From Bacteroidota bacterium (GTDB lineage Bacteria > Bacteroidota > Rhodothermia > Rhodothermales > Bin80), in contig JAPPGC010000016.1 in the NCBI GenBank assembly GCA_028875125.1, positions 62,001-126,000 on the forward strand: a stretch of 64,000 bases of DNA, given 5' to 3'. Positions within the stretch are counted from its first letter, which is position 1, and every line of letters starts with the position of its first letter. Made by a program: the position numbers and the translations under genes. Positions 1-10,189 of this stretch are shown piece after piece. A model generated the notes under the pieces. It had not been told where the DNA came from. It saw nothing but the letters and a program-made list of their open reading frames with translations, and did not search any database.

Positions 1-1
1 T

Positions 2-220
2 GCTCCAGAACCCACGCGACTTGCTGTAACAGCGGGGTTGTCACTCTTTGCAGTTATCGTGCTAGCAGCAGTAATAGGGGTTGCTACCCCACTTATGCTT
101 GACAGAATTGGAGTGGATCCAGCATTGGCTACGGGTCCTTTCATCACCACAAGTAACGATATTATCGGGCTTATCGTGTTCTTCATGCTAGCGACAACAT
201 TGTACCTGCCCTTTGTTTGA
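2..220 (+). CDS. mgtE: Magnesium transporter MgtE, C-terminal fragment (gene runs in from outside window)
   Basis: This is the 3' end of a gene that starts before the window; the frame is open from base 2 and no start codon is needed. The readable C-terminus holds two hydrophobic helices and the motif DPALATGPFITTSNDIIGL, typical of the last transmembrane segments of MgtE (DPA..SGPF.T...D..G). MgtE is a homodimeric inner-membrane Mg2+ channel gated by cytosolic N and CBS domains, which lie outside this window. An internal TTG at 38 could be mistaken for a start, but the reading frame continues upstream with coding-like sequence. It is convergent with purE. Confidence 0.85.
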   Translation, partial: APEPTRLAVTAGLSLFAVIVLAAVIGVATPLMLDRIGVDPALATGPFITTSNDIIGLIVFFMLATTLYLPFV

Positions 221-417
221 GTCAAATTACAGTGACGTTATTCTAATGCAGCGGGGAAGGACTTATGGTTATCGGGTAAATTCAAAAGTGGGATCTTCCA
301 GATCCAGGAGGTCGCATCGTCCTCACGCCGGCAAAAAATCTAACTGTTGTTGAACAGCAAGCTACCCGCGGTTCAGGTACGCTGAAAAATAGGCAATATA
401 GAATCGTTCCCCAAGTA

Positions 418-449
418 CCCTCCGGCTTGCAGAGCTACAAGCCGAAGGG
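418..449 (-). terminator. Hairpin downstream of purE, possible terminator
   Basis: A 12-bp stem with one mismatch (CCCTCCGGCTTG pairing with CAAGCCGAAGGG) closes an 8-nt loop about 25 bases past the purE stop. No T-tract follows on the minus strand, so it may be a terminator that lacks the usual U run or a 3'-end stabilising hairpin. It also lies downstream of the convergent mgtE gene. Confidence 0.45.
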
Positions 450-474
450 TCAGTTCTACTCTGAAGAACCTTAG

Positions 475-972
475 TCAAGCAAACAATTGCTCTTGGGCAC
501 GTGCATTTTTGATGTCTACCTCGTCAACCATGTTCGCTTTATAATCAAGGAAGCGCTGCTGGAGCGTAGGGTCGGATGTGGCAAGTATTTGTACTGCCAG
601 TAGAGCAGCGTTCTTTGAGCCATCAATGGCCACTGTTCCTACAGGGATACCGCTCGGCATCTGTACGGTGGCCAAAAGGGCGTCAAGGCCCCGAAGTGCA
701 CCGGAATTGATGGGTACGCCAAGCACAGGGAGAGGAGAATTGGCCGCGATGACGCCTGCCAGGTGTGCTGCTACGCCCGCACCAGCAATCAATACCTTGA
801 TTCCCCGGGTATGTGCAGTAGTTGCATAATGATGCGCACGATCAGGCGTACGGTGTGCGCTCATGACATTTAATTCAAACGGAACGTCAAAAGACTTCAA
901 AATATCTGCGGCTTTGCGCATGATGGGAAGATCAGAGTCACTCCCCATTAGGATTCCAACTAATGGCTTCAT
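475..972 (-). CDS. purE: N5-carboxyaminoimidazole ribonucleotide mutase PurE
   Basis: This 165-aa cytosolic enzyme converts N5-CAIR to CAIR in de novo purine synthesis. The N-terminal GSDSDLPIM motif binds the ribonucleotide phosphate. The SAHRTP motif carries the catalytic histidine of class I PurE, and [11 protein letters not shown] with the later GVPI complete the family pattern. Length matches the class I family (about 160-170 aa). No purK partner is visible nearby. It is the last gene of a minus-strand run and starts 38 bp after the ftsK stop. Confidence 0.95.
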   Translation of the reverse strand: MKPLVGILMGSDSDLPIMRKAADILKSFDVPFELNVMSAHRTPDRAHHYATTAHTRGIKVLIAGAGVAAHLAGVIAANSPLPVLGVPINSGALRGLDALLATVQMPSGIPVGTVAIDGSKNAALLAVQILATSDPTLQQRFLDYKANMVDEVDIKNARAQEQLFA

Positions 973-1010
973 GTACTAAGTGACATGTTAATGGATTTAA
1001 AGTAAAAAGA

Positions 1011-3434
1011 TCAACCGTATAGGAGACGCTCAAGAGCAACCTCGTTGGCGACGAGCACGTCACGTGGTTTTGCTCCGGCAGGTGGTCCGACGACACCGGC
1101 CTGCTCCAGTTGATCAACGATCCGAGCAGCCCGCGTATAGCCAATAGATAATTTGCGCTGAATCAGCGAAACAGAGCCCTGTTGTTCCCGCACAATGATT
1201 CGAGCAGCTTCGTCAAAGAAATGATCCGTGGCGCCATCCTGAAACGATTGGTCGTAGGAAGCACCTTTGGCGGGCTCAAGTTCGACCTTGGGTAACCGAT
1301 AAGAGCTCGGCTCCGGCTGCTTCGTGATATAAGTAATCAATCGATCAATCTCCTTACCAGAGACGAAAGGTCCCTGCAGGCGCATAACTCTGCTACTGGT
1401 CATATACAGCATATCCCCATTGCCAACCAACTGCTCAGCGCCATTCTGGTCAAGGATGGTTCTTGCATCAACCTTAGAAGCAACCTGAAAAGCGACACGA
1501 GAGGGGAAATTTGCTTTGATAAGTCCGGTTATCACATCAACAGAAGGGCGTTGAGTCGCCAAGATCAGGTGAATACCTATGGCCCTTGCCTTCTGGGCAA
1601 GTCGCGCGATCGGTGCCTCGACATCCTTTCCGGCCGTTAGCATAAGATCAGCCAGCTCATCAATGATCACCACAATGTAGGGTAGGTATTTGTGTCCATT
1701 GGCTGGGTCAAGAGCTCCCTCAGTAAATCGGGCATTGTAGCTCTTAATTCCGCGAACCGCAGCGTCTTTGAGAAGATCATAACGCGCATCCATCTCCTGT
1801 TCACAGGCTCTAAGGATGTTGAGCGCGTCTTCAACTTCCGTGACAATAGCCTCGCTCCCGTCCTCGGGCATGGCCAGAAAATGATGCTCAAGCTTCTCAT
1901 ACTGCTGAAGCTCGACTTTTTTCGGGTCAATCATCACAAACTTCAGATCCGACGGAGCACATGCATATAGAAGTCCTGTGATCAACGTATTCAGACCGAC
2001 GGATTTACCGGACCCCGTAGCCCCAGCGATCAGCAAGTGCGGCATCTTCGTGAGATCCTCCACGAAGACACCGCCCTCAATAGTCTTGCCCAGTACAACG
2101 GGCAGCTCCATATTGGACTCTTGGAACCGAGCTGTATTGATCACTGACTGGACCCGCACAAGCTCTCTTTGGCTGTTCGGTATCTCTACGCCAACGGCAG
2201 ATTTATTCGGAATAGGGACAATCATTCGAATTCCCTGGGCGGCCATAGCCATAGCCAAGTCATCCTCCAGTGACTTGATACGACTGACCTTCACACCGGG
2301 AGCAGGAGTAAGTTCATAGAGCGTGACGGTAGGCCCCACTTTGGCGTTTACCTCAATGATTTCAATCTTGTGCCGGGCGAGTTTTTCGACAAGTTTGATC
2401 TTGTTCTCCTCCAACTCATCATAGTCGATCTTTTGCTCGGTTTCCTTTGGAGCCTCCAAAAGTCGAATATGTGGGAACTTGTATTTGCCCACTCCCGCAA
2501 TCTGAGTACTCCGGGATCTGGATGTGTGCCCGGTCTCCTCGGTTATTTGGCCGGTTACCTTGAGCTCCAAACCGGTTTGATCAATCTCTTTCGGGGGTTG
2601 GTCGGCAGAGAGTTCCGTAGCACGAGGTTGTTCCAATTCAACATTCTGCCCAGTTTCAGAATCCACGCCGTTACCGGGTGTTTCCACCGATGCAGAAGAG
2701 GATTCGGGATCAAGATCTTCCCAGGTTGATTGCAATCTGTCCTTGCCAGAAGCCTTCTCCGCTGCCCGTTCCTCTCTGGATTTTTCCCGGTGCTCATTCA
2801 TTACCCGAGCCGTGGATTTCCATACCTGCTCCGTGCGATCCAGCCAATGCTGAATGTTCAGATCAATGGCCAGCATTAGCCCGACAATGAAACAAGCGCC
2901 CAGAATGACCCATGATCCAGGCCCGCCTATGATTTCATTCAACCAGAATGCTGCCCGAAAACCAAAATCACCTGCCCATATCTCCAGTTCGGACATGGAC
3001 GGGTATAAGCTAAGACGACCAAATATGATGCCGCCAAGACACACGATCCAGATCACATGTATTGCTGGTATCCAGATGGTCCGCAGTGGTCGCTTTCTAA
3101 GGACGGTGTACCCGCACAGAAGTATAATAATGACCAAGAAGAGGGAGGTGTACCCAAAAAAAGACGGAACCGTTGCGTGTGCGAGCCACGCCCCAACAGC
3201 TCCGGCAGCATTATTGACGGTACCATCAAGGGGCAATAGCAATTCCCAGAAAGATTTACCCTCTACAACGGTATTGTCTGATGAGGAGTAGGTGCCACCG
3301 GCTATGGCGAGAAAGACACCGAGCGTGAGAATAAGTATCCCCAGAACTTCCTGTCTTCTTCTGGCTGGCGAGCGTTTTTTAGTTTTAGATGAGGTCGAAC
3401 TTCCTCGCCGGCGGTTGGCTTTACGATCGGCCAT
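1011..3434 (-). CDS. ftsK: DNA translocase FtsK/SpoIIIE
   Basis: This 807-aa membrane-anchored DNA pump clears and aligns chromosome termini at the division septum. A basic N-terminus is followed by four or five hydrophobic helices in the first 200 residues, then a charged linker of about 100 residues that is short compared with E. coli FtsK. Next comes the alpha/beta motor, with Walker A GATGSGKS near residue 465 and Walker B VVIIDELADLM. The C-terminal 65 residues (from about SVSLIQRKLSIGYTRAARIV) form the winged-helix gamma domain that reads KOPS-like polarity sequences. The ATG start is well placed 64 bp after gcvT. Confidence 0.95.
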   Translation of the reverse strand: MADRKANRRRGSSTSSKTKKRSPARRRQEVLGILILTLGVFLAIAGGTYSSSDNTVVEGKSFWELLLPLDGTVNNAAGAVGAWLAHATVPSFFGYTSLFLVIIILLCGYTVLRKRPLRTIWIPAIHVIWIVCLGGIIFGRLSLYPSMSELEIWAGDFGFRAAFWLNEIIGGPGSWVILGACFIVGLMLAIDLNIQHWLDRTEQVWKSTARVMNEHREKSREERAAEKASGKDRLQSTWEDLDPESSSASVETPGNGVDSETGQNVELEQPRATELSADQPPKEIDQTGLELKVTGQITEETGHTSRSRSTQIAGVGKYKFPHIRLLEAPKETEQKIDYDELEENKIKLVEKLARHKIEIIEVNAKVGPTVTLYELTPAPGVKVSRIKSLEDDLAMAMAAQGIRMIVPIPNKSAVGVEIPNSQRELVRVQSVINTARFQESNMELPVVLGKTIEGGVFVEDLTKMPHLLIAGATGSGKSVGLNTLITGLLYACAPSDLKFVMIDPKKVELQQYEKLEHHFLAMPEDGSEAIVTEVEDALNILRACEQEMDARYDLLKDAAVRGIKSYNARFTEGALDPANGHKYLPYIVVIIDELADLMLTAGKDVEAPIARLAQKARAIGIHLILATQRPSVDVITGLIKANFPSRVAFQVASKVDARTILDQNGAEQLVGNGDMLYMTSSRVMRLQGPFVSGKEIDRLITYITKQPEPSSYRLPKVELEPAKGASYDQSFQDGATDHFFDEAARIIVREQQGSVSLIQRKLSIGYTRAARIVDQLEQAGVVGPPAGAKPRDVLVANEVALERLLYG

Positions 3435-3498
3435 TAAAGAAAAGCTTGGGATTAATCAAATGCAAAGACCAACTAAGATACGACGCAGGAGATTATGC

Positions 3499-4611
3499 CT
3501 ATCTAGTTGGATTCCGGTGAAATGGTAATTTCCGCACAAAGGCATCCAATGTTCGGGATCGAATTCGTATACCTACCTTGCTTCCGGGAGTCGTGAATTC
3601 CGGGCTATTCTGGACATAGGCAAGTGCAATACCACAATTCAGTGTGGGAGACTGAGATCCACTGGTGACATGCCCAATATATTCTGCAGACTCAGAAACG
3701 ACCGAGTAGCCTGACCTGGGGATTCCTCTCCCATCCACGACTAGGCCAACTAGACGGCGTTCGGGGCCACTGGCCTTGATCTCGTGCAGGGCCTCCCGGC
3801 CGACAAACGCTCCCTTTTGCAGTTTGGTAACCCAGCCTAAGCCGGCCTCATAGGGGTTGATGTCTTCGGTTAGCTCATTTCCGTATAGGCAAAAGCCTGC
3901 TTCAAGCCGGAGGGTGTCTCGAGCTCCAAGGCCAACTGGGGACAGGTTATAGTCTGAACCAGCTGCCATGATCGCATCCCACAGCGCATCGGTGTTTTTG
4001 GATTCTACATAAAACTCAAGTCCGATCTCTCCGGTGTAGCCGGTCCGGGAAACGATCACCTTGTTGAAGCCCATAAACTCACCGGCAGCCGGTCGCAGGA
4101 AGTTTAAACTTGATAATTGATGAACGGGTTCTCCCAGTAGTTTCGCTCCGATCTTCAGCGAGTCTGGCCCCTGCAACGCGAGTAGTCCCATTTGATCCGA
4201 TACATCATACAGTTCTGCTCCCATAGGATTATTAGCCTGCATCCATTCAAAATCCTTCACGGTGTTGGATGCATTGACTACAAGCATGTAGGCGCCATGA
4301 TTGACCTTGTAAACGAGCAGGTCGTCAATCACACCTCCCGCCTCATTGCACATCAGGGTATACATCGCTTTTCCAATACTCAGCCGGGAGGCATCATTGG
4401 TAACGAGATGCTGCACAAAATCATCTGCCTTCTCGCCCATGGCAAAGATTTCTCCCATGTGGCTCACGTCAAATAATCCGGCGGACCTTCGAACGGCCTT
4501 ATGTTCGTCCAAGATACCAGTGTACTGAAGTGGCATACTGAACCCGGCAAAATCGACCATACGACCTCCTAGGGCTACGTGCGTTTCATGCAGTGCGAGT
4601 GTGCGTGACAT
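3499..4611 (-). CDS. gcvT: Aminomethyltransferase, glycine cleavage system T protein
   Basis: This 370-aa tetrahydrofolate-dependent enzyme takes the aminomethyl group from lipoylated GcvH and releases ammonia plus 5,10-methylene-THF. The sequence has the family hallmarks: FAGFSMPLQY near the start, VSHMGEI, the LLVYKV and YMLVVNASN region that binds folate, and RTGYTGEIGLE. The C-terminal barrel reads RRLVGLVVDGRGIPR and VTSGSQSPTL. Length is normal for GcvT. No gcvH or gcvP is nearby, so the gene is split from its partners. It lies 10 bp downstream of tyrA in the same direction. Confidence 0.95.
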   Translation of the reverse strand: MSRTLALHETHVALGGRMVDFAGFSMPLQYTGILDEHKAVRRSAGLFDVSHMGEIFAMGEKADDFVQHLVTNDASRLSIGKAMYTLMCNEAGGVIDDLLVYKVNHGAYMLVVNASNTVKDFEWMQANNPMGAELYDVSDQMGLLALQGPDSLKIGAKLLGEPVHQLSSLNFLRPAAGEFMGFNKVIVSRTGYTGEIGLEFYVESKNTDALWDAIMAAGSDYNLSPVGLGARDTLRLEAGFCLYGNELTEDINPYEAGLGWVTKLQKGAFVGREALHEIKASGPERRLVGLVVDGRGIPRSGYSVVSESAEYIGHVTSGSQSPTLNCGIALAYVQNSPEFTTPGSKVGIRIRSRTLDAFVRKLPFHRNPTR

Positions 4612-4621
4612 ACTTCGACAA

Positions 4622-5722
4622 TTATGGCAGTCTGTGTGCGCGGCAACCTTGTGACTTTAACGCCGCAACCGCCGCATCGGCCGTCTTATCGTCCTCCAGA
4701 CTTATCCTGAATGCGCCACCGGTACCCTCACGAATTTTGAGCAACTCAATGTCTTTGATGCTGATCCCCTGTCTAAAAAGCGTTCCTGTGATATGTGCCA
4801 GTACTCCCGGCTGATCTTTTGCGTACACGAATACATCACTTAAGGGTCTGAGAAATCCTTTAAAATCCCGGGGAATGGTATTGCGGACCGCGCGTGCCCG
4901 TTCAAATACGGGCCGCAGCTCCCGAAGATCACCATCGGGATCCAGTTGATTCCGGGTGAACTCCAGGACATGAATCAACTCATCAAGCGCTGTTCTGACA
5001 TCCATACGATTGGCCTCGAGGACTGCAGACCACATTTCAAACGGCGAGGAGGCGATTCTCGTCATATCCCTGAATCCTCCTGCAGCCAGTTGCAAAGTGA
5101 TTGGGTTGTCCTGGCTTCGATCCGCGGCAATGTTCATCAGATTTGTGGCCAAAAGTTGCGGTAAGTGACTGACACAGGCAACTACACGATCATGTTGTAC
5201 GCTGTCCATGGCAAGCACTCGAGCTCCTGTGGACTCCACCAGGTGCGTGAGCGCACGATAGGCGTCTGTTTCTTCCTGCCCATTTGGGCAGAGAACGTAA
5301 ACAGCATTTTCAAAGAGAAAAGAGTCTGCTCCCTCAAGGCCACTCCGTTCAGATCCAGTCATGGGATGTCCTCCGATGAAACAGACGTTGTTTGGCAGGA
5401 GGTCCACCGCTGCATTGATCACAGGTTGCTTTACCGATCCCACATCGGTTAAAAGGGTATGGGGTCGCAGGTGTGGAGCAATTGCGCCCAATACCGGCTC
5501 CAGAGCATTGAGTGGAACCGCCAAGAATACAGCATCAGCCCCGTGCACTGCATCCGCCAGTGAACTGGCTTCGTGGTCAATCACCCCCCGTTGAATTGCT
5601 TGGCGGAGCACATCCGGTTTATCAAACCCCGTGACATGCAAATTTGGTAATCGCTCCTTCCAGGCCAGTGCGAGCGATCCGCCAATCAAGCCGATGCCGA
5701 TAATGGCAACGCGCTCAATCAT
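4622..5722 (-). CDS. tyrA: Prephenate dehydrogenase with C-terminal ACT domain
   Basis: This 366-aa enzyme oxidatively decarboxylates prephenate to 4-hydroxyphenylpyruvate for tyrosine synthesis. I place the start at the ATG of MIERVAIIGIGLIGGSLA, which begins directly with the NAD(P)-binding Rossmann glycine motif. An in-frame ATG 183 bases further upstream would add a lysine- and proline-rich extension that is only the shadow of the clpC tail. GGHPMTGSERSG and VVACVSHLPQ match the family active site. The last 75 residues (DVFVYAKDQPGVLAHITG...) form an ACT regulatory domain, suggesting amino-acid feedback. It starts 7 bp after the clpC stop. Confidence 0.92.
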   Translation of the reverse strand: MIERVAIIGIGLIGGSLALAWKERLPNLHVTGFDKPDVLRQAIQRGVIDHEASSLADAVHGADAVFLAVPLNALEPVLGAIAPHLRPHTLLTDVGSVKQPVINAAVDLLPNNVCFIGGHPMTGSERSGLEGADSFLFENAVYVLCPNGQEETDAYRALTHLVESTGARVLAMDSVQHDRVVACVSHLPQLLATNLMNIAADRSQDNPITLQLAAGGFRDMTRIASSPFEMWSAVLEANRMDVRTALDELIHVLEFTRNQLDPDGDLRELRPVFERARAVRNTIPRDFKGFLRPLSDVFVYAKDQPGVLAHITGTLFRQGISIKDIELLKIREGTGGAFRISLEDDKTADAAVAALKSQGCRAHRLP

Positions 5723-5729
5723 CAGATCG

Positions 5730-8348
5730 TTATTCAGACTCACCTTCTTCTTGAGGTTCTCCAGCTTCTGGGAGGGGCATTGATGCTGTTTCGGCCTCAA
5801 GAGAAAGGGACCCCTTCTCTTCCTTGGGTTCTTCTGCTTCTGGAGGGGGTGTTGGTGCCCTTTTGACCTCAAGAGAAAGAGTCTCGTCCGGGGAAGTGTA
5901 GTCAATCAGGATTCGATCTCCATTCCCCAAGCCCTGTTCAAGGATCACTTCTGCCAGCGGATCCTCCAGGTAACGCTGAATTGCACGTTTGAGTGGTCGG
6001 GCACCGAACTTAGCGTCGTAGCCCTTTTCGAGGAGAAAATCTTTTGCAGAGGGTTGCAACTCAACGGAGACGCCGAGTGCCTTGACACGTGTGAGGAGTT
6101 CCTCAGAAAGCAGATCAATGATCTGATAGATGTGTTTTCTTTCCAGAGAGTGAAAGACGATGACATCATCAACCCTGTTCAGAAACTCGGGATTAAACAC
6201 ATCCTTTAAGGCGGTTTCAATGGTGCTCTTCATTGCCTTGTAGTCAAAGGTCTCGGAGCTTTGCGAGAAACCCAATCCCAAACCAGAGTTTCGGATATCC
6301 CTTGCACCAATGTTGCTGGTCATAATAATGACCGTATTACGAAAATCAACCCGTCGACCACTTCCATCGGTCAGCACGCCATCATCAAGAACCTGCAGCA
6401 GGATGTTAAATACATCGGGATGGGCTTTTTCGATCTCGTCCAGCAGTACGACCGAGAATGGCTTGCGACGAACTTTTTCGGTCAATTGTCCGCCTTCATC
6501 GTAGCCCACATATCCTGGAGGTGCGCCGACCAGACGGCTGACTGCAAACTTCTCCATGTACTCGCTCATGTCAACACGAACGAGTGCATCGGTAGAATCG
6601 AACAGGTACTCCGTGAGCACTTTTGCCAGTTCTGTTTTCCCAACTCCGGTAGGTCCTAGGAAGATGAACGACCCAATGGGTCGATTAGGATCTTTGATTC
6701 CGGCCCGCGTACGGCGGATCGCCTTGGAGAGCTTTGCGATTGGTTCGTCCTGGCCTACGACGAATTTGCGGAGGGCATTCTCCATGCTCAGCAGTTTTTG
6801 CTGCTCGGGTTCGGACAATCTCTCAAGGGGGATGCCGGTCATCATGGCCACCGTTGCAGTGATATCTGCTGTCGTGACGTCGAAGCGCTCTTCCTCAGCC
6901 AGAAGCTGCCATTCACTCTTGGCCTGATCAAGTTGCTCTTGAAGTTTCGTCTCTTCGTCGCGTAATCGGGCAGCTTCCTCAAACTGTTGTTGAGTGACTA
7001 CCTCGATTTTTGTCTTCCGCGTTGCTTCAATCTGGTTTTCCAGTTCGATAATATGATCCGGTACGTGGATATTACCGAGATGGACGCATGCACCGGCTTC
7101 GTCGATGATATCAAGTGCCTTATCTGGGAGGTGACGGTCGGTGATATAGCGTTCTGAGAGCGATACGGCCAACGCCAATGCATCGTCCTGGTAGAAAACG
7201 TTATGGTGATCCTCGTATCGATCTTTTATTCGGCGCAGGATTTCCAGCGTTTCCTCTGGAGTAGAGGGGTCAACCAGAATTTTCTGGAAGCGTCGGTCAA
7301 GTGCACCATCCTTTTCGACATACTGCCTATACTCGTCCAGTGTAGTGGCTCCGATACATTGTAACTCTCCACGGGCCAGTGCTGGTTTGAACATATTGGA
7401 TGCATCAAGTGAACCCGAGGCACTGCCCGCGCCGACAATGGTGTGGACCTCATCTATAAAGAGGATCACTTCTGGACACTTTTCCAGTTCAGTCATCACG
7501 GCCTTCAGGCGTTCTTCAAACTGCCCGCGGTACTTGGTCCCTGCTACTAGTGCAGCAAGGTCAAGGGTTATGATGCGTTTTTCATGCAGGACACGAGAGA
7601 CTTTACGCTGGGTTATGCGCATCGCGAGGCCCTCTGCAATGGCGGTTTTGCCCACACCAGGTTCGCCAATCAGGATAGGATTGTTTTTCTTGCGGCGACT
7701 GAGAACTTGAGCAACTCTCCCAATCTCTTTATGTCGGCCAATCACAGGATCCAGCTCTCCTTTATCCGCGAGTCGGGTCAGATCACGCCCAAAATTGTCC
7801 AGTACCGGTGTTTTGGATTTAGAATCCCGTGGCTTCTGAGGACCGCGGCTACCTTGCGTCGGTCCGCCGCGCCGGGGTTCATTTGAACGCCTGGTTGGTG
7901 ATCCGCCAGAGAGAATTGCATCCAATTCTTTACGCAGGACTTCATACGTTATTGAAAAAGTACCCCCAAGTATTTGGGCGGCTACATTGTCATCATCTCG
8001 AAGCAGGCTCAATAGGAGGTGCTCAGTACCGATCACGTCCGATTTGTAGAGTTTAGCTTCCAAGTAAATTATACGGAGTACTTTTTCGGCCTGTTTGGTT
8101 AGTGGGAGGTTACCTACAGTGAGTGTGCCACCGCCAGAACGCACGGAGTGTTCAATTTTTTTTCTGAGTCTATTCAGGTCACAGCCAAGGTTGCGCAGTA
8201 TCCGAACAGCTACGCCTTCTCCTTCGCGAATCAGCCCGAGAAGTAGATGCTCGGTGCCGATGTAGTCGTGACCAAGACGAATAGCCTCATCACGACTGTA
8301 TGAGATCACATCACGTACACGATTGGAAAAGTTACTGTGTCGATCCAT
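5730..8348 (-). CDS. clpC: ATP-dependent Clp protease ATP-binding subunit ClpC
   Basis: This 872-aa HSP100 unfoldase feeds substrates to ClpP and supports protein quality control. Two Clp-N repeats ([25 protein letters not shown] and a second copy ending [12 protein letters not shown]) are followed by AAA-1 (Walker A GEPGVGKT near residue 228). A UVR motif ([13 protein letters not shown], about 454) marks ClpC rather than ClpB. AAA-2 follows (GPTGVGKT, about 566) with a C-terminal D2-small domain. The start is taken at [11 protein letters not shown], 12 bp after the iscA-like stop; a longer ORF would overlap that gene. After the canonical end comes an acidic, proline-rich tail of about 45 residues containing a duplicated unit, absent from typical ClpC. 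Confidence 0.95.
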   Translation of the reverse strand: MDRHSNFSNRVRDVISYSRDEAIRLGHDYIGTEHLLLGLIREGEGVAVRILRNLGCDLNRLRKKIEHSVRSGGGTLTVGNLPLTKQAEKVLRIIYLEAKLYKSDVIGTEHLLLSLLRDDDNVAAQILGGTFSITYEVLRKELDAILSGGSPTRRSNEPRRGGPTQGSRGPQKPRDSKSKTPVLDNFGRDLTRLADKGELDPVIGRHKEIGRVAQVLSRRKKNNPILIGEPGVGKTAIAEGLAMRITQRKVSRVLHEKRIITLDLAALVAGTKYRGQFEERLKAVMTELEKCPEVILFIDEVHTIVGAGSASGSLDASNMFKPALARGELQCIGATTLDEYRQYVEKDGALDRRFQKILVDPSTPEETLEILRRIKDRYEDHHNVFYQDDALALAVSLSERYITDRHLPDKALDIIDEAGACVHLGNIHVPDHIIELENQIEATRKTKIEVVTQQQFEEAARLRDEETKLQEQLDQAKSEWQLLAEEERFDVTTADITATVAMMTGIPLERLSEPEQQKLLSMENALRKFVVGQDEPIAKLSKAIRRTRAGIKDPNRPIGSFIFLGPTGVGKTELAKVLTEYLFDSTDALVRVDMSEYMEKFAVSRLVGAPPGYVGYDEGGQLTEKVRRKPFSVVLLDEIEKAHPDVFNILLQVLDDGVLTDGSGRRVDFRNTVIIMTSNIGARDIRNSGLGLGFSQSSETFDYKAMKSTIETALKDVFNPEFLNRVDDVIVFHSLERKHIYQIIDLLSEELLTRVKALGVSVELQPSAKDFLLEKGYDAKFGARPLKRAIQRYLEDPLAEVILEQGLGNGDRILIDYTSPDETLSLEVKRAPTPPPEAEEPKEEKGSLSLEAETASMPLPEAGEPQEEGESE
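5748..5883. repeat. Imperfect tandem duplication encoding the acidic ClpC tail
   Basis: Two units of roughly 65 bases lie head to tail at about 5748-5811 and 5817-5883. They share blocks such as GCTTCTGG, GAGGGG and CCTCAAGAGAAAG. They encode LSLE-x3-A-x-TPPPEA-x-EP-x-EE followed by LSLE-x3-A-x-MPLPEA-x-EP-x-EE. In-frame duplication explains the extended ClpC C-terminus. Confidence 0.75.
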
Positions 8349-8359
8349 TAGCGTCTGGT

Positions 8360-8704
8360 TCAGGCTGCAAAGCTGGATCCGCAACCACACGTCTGTGTGG
8401 CGTTTGGATTATTGAAAACAAAACCACGCGCATCAAGGCCTGCATGATAGTCAATCATGGTTCCTAAGAGGTACAGTCCCTGTCGTTTGTCAATGTACAA
8501 CACAATTCCATCAAAATTGAATGTAATATCGTGTTCACGAAGCTTGTCAAAGCCCAATATGTAACTCATACCGCTACATCCTCCACCGCGAACGCCAACC
8601 CGGAGCCCATAATCTTCGGGTATTGATTTCGTGGTCAGAATTTTCTGTACCTCTTCGGCTGCACGGGGACTCAGCGTTACTGGGGCAGTAGATGAATCAA
8701 CCAT
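8360..8704 (-). CDS. A-type iron-sulfur carrier (IscA/ErpA/HesB family)
   Basis: This 114-aa protein belongs to the A-type family that carries or inserts Fe-S clusters into apoproteins. The three conserved cysteines are visible: one in GGGCSGMSYILGF and two in the C-terminal TCGCGSSF. Length and motif spacing are normal. Which paralogue it is (IscA, ErpA or SufA) cannot be decided without a tree; no isc or suf genes are adjacent. It sits between the M20 amidohydrolase (26 bp upstream) and clpC (11 bp downstream) in the same run. Confidence 0.92.
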   Translation of the reverse strand: MVDSSTAPVTLSPRAAEEVQKILTTKSIPEDYGLRVGVRGGGCSGMSYILGFDKLREHDITFNFDGIVLYIDKRQGLYLLGTMIDYHAGLDARGFVFNNPNATQTCGCGSSFAA

Positions 8705-8730
8705 GGTGACTTTGGAATGGCCCGTATCGC

Positions 8731-9993
8731 CTATACATCTTCTGTTGAAGCCTGTTCCGTTTCAATGGAGGACGCAGACTCAGTATGGTACATCAAGACT
8801 TGGGTCATGAGACGTACTGAGTGACTTAGGGCCCGTTCGTCAACATCAAAGAGAGCATCGTGCAGTGGATAGCCTGTAGATGTGTTGCCGCGCGTGCCAA
8901 CACGGATTAGCATACCCGGAACAACCGTGAGGTAGTTTGCAAAATCTTCCGCTCCCATACTGGGTACGCATATATCCAGTGCAGCATCTTTGCCGAATAG
9001 ATTGTGCACGCAGGTTCGAGTAATCTGGCATAGATTGGGATCGTTGATAACAGCCGGGAGTCCGCCACGATTGATTAATTCGATCTTTACGCCATGCAGT
9101 CGCGCAAAATTCTCGGCAGCGCGCTGCATGTAATTAACCAGGAAAACACGGTCGTTATCATTGAGGCTGCGCAGTGTGCCCTCGAACGACACCTTGGCGG
9201 GAATCACGTTGTGCGCCAGCCCAGCCTCGAGTACACACACAGTAAAAACTGCAGGATTTCGGGGATCGGTTATACGCCCAATGAGTTGATAGTACTGATT
9301 CAGTAACTGTGTGGCAATCCATACAGTATCCTTTACGTTGTGTGGGCGGGCGGAGTGTCCGGTACTTGGTGCAGTGACCTCAACGCGGACTCGATCAGAT
9401 GATGCCGTGACCTGTCCCTCGGGTATCCCAAATTGCCCAACATCAAGCGTTGGGTCCACATGGACGCAATAGAGAGCTTTCAAAGGGTCGCACACCCCCG
9501 CTTCAATCATGGGGATAGAACCGCTGGGATTGCCCTCCTCGTTCGGTTGAAACAAGATTCGCACACGCCCTCTTAGGCGGTGCCGGAGTTGATGAAGGTT
9601 TAGTGCAACACCAATACCAACTGCTGTGTGTACATCATGCCCGCAGGCATGGGCAACGCCAGTGTTTCGTGAAGCGTACGCCACGTGTTTGGCGTCTTGC
9701 AGCAGTAATGCATCTAGGTCGCAACGAAAACCAATGTGTGGTCCAGGACGCTCACCGTCTATATCCACGAACAGTCCGGTCTTTGCATGTGGTCCAGAAA
9801 CCTGTAAGCCATGACTCTCCAAGTGATCACGTACTAAGCGGCTTGTTGCATATTCTTCGAAGCCGATTTCTGGGTTACGGTGCAAATGCCGACGCAGAGC
9901 GATCAGGTATTCAACGAAATCTTCGGACAGCCGCTCATTGTCGAATGAGGCAGGAAACGAGTATGTTGCAGGTACGGCGTCAAGTGTTGACAT
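8731..9993 (-). CDS. M20-family amidohydrolase
   Basis: This 420-aa enzyme belongs to the M20D group of metal-dependent amidohydrolases (IAA-amino-acid hydrolase, hippurate hydrolase and N-acyl amino-acid hydrolases). The N-terminal part reads HLHRNPEIGFEEYATS and FRCDLDAL, and ACGHDVHTAVGIG holds the metal-binding cysteine, histidine and aspartate. QPNEEG supplies the general-base glutamate pair and SMGAEDFANYL the C-terminal metal ligand region. I prefer the ATG at 9993 (MSTLDAVPATYS); a TTG 18 bases upstream is possible. The substrate is unknown. It probably opens the operon that continues through the Fe-S carrier and clpC. Confidence 0.88.
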   Translation of the reverse strand: MSTLDAVPATYSFPASFDNERLSEDFVEYLIALRRHLHRNPEIGFEEYATSRLVRDHLESHGLQVSGPHAKTGLFVDIDGERPGPHIGFRCDLDALLLQDAKHVAYASRNTGVAHACGHDVHTAVGIGVALNLHQLRHRLRGRVRILFQPNEEGNPSGSIPMIEAGVCDPLKALYCVHVDPTLDVGQFGIPEGQVTASSDRVRVEVTAPSTGHSARPHNVKDTVWIATQLLNQYYQLIGRITDPRNPAVFTVCVLEAGLAHNVIPAKVSFEGTLRSLNDNDRVFLVNYMQRAAENFARLHGVKIELINRGGLPAVINDPNLCQITRTCVHNLFGKDAALDICVPSMGAEDFANYLTVVPGMLIRVGTRGNTSTGYPLHDALFDVDERALSHSVRLMTQVLMYHTESASSIETEQASTEDV

Positions 9994-10189
9994 ATTTGGA
10001 GGAGTGTCCAAAAACTACGTGGTTATACGCTGTCAGGGTTGCCAAGGTACTTGCGAAAATGAATGTCCATACGAAAAGTTGCTTCCCAAGAAGGATTCCC
10101 TAATTTAGCCAGCAGCAGTTTCCATAACTGGATAACAGAATTTCGGGTACAACAAATGCGATGGTGATGATTAATTCTGAGAAAGTTAC

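Noticed and set aside
5723-5905. 61-codon N-terminal extension of tyrA
   Set aside because: It lies inside clpC in another frame, encodes Lys/Pro-rich sequence from the ClpC tail repeat, and the Rossmann motif begins right after the ATG at 5722.
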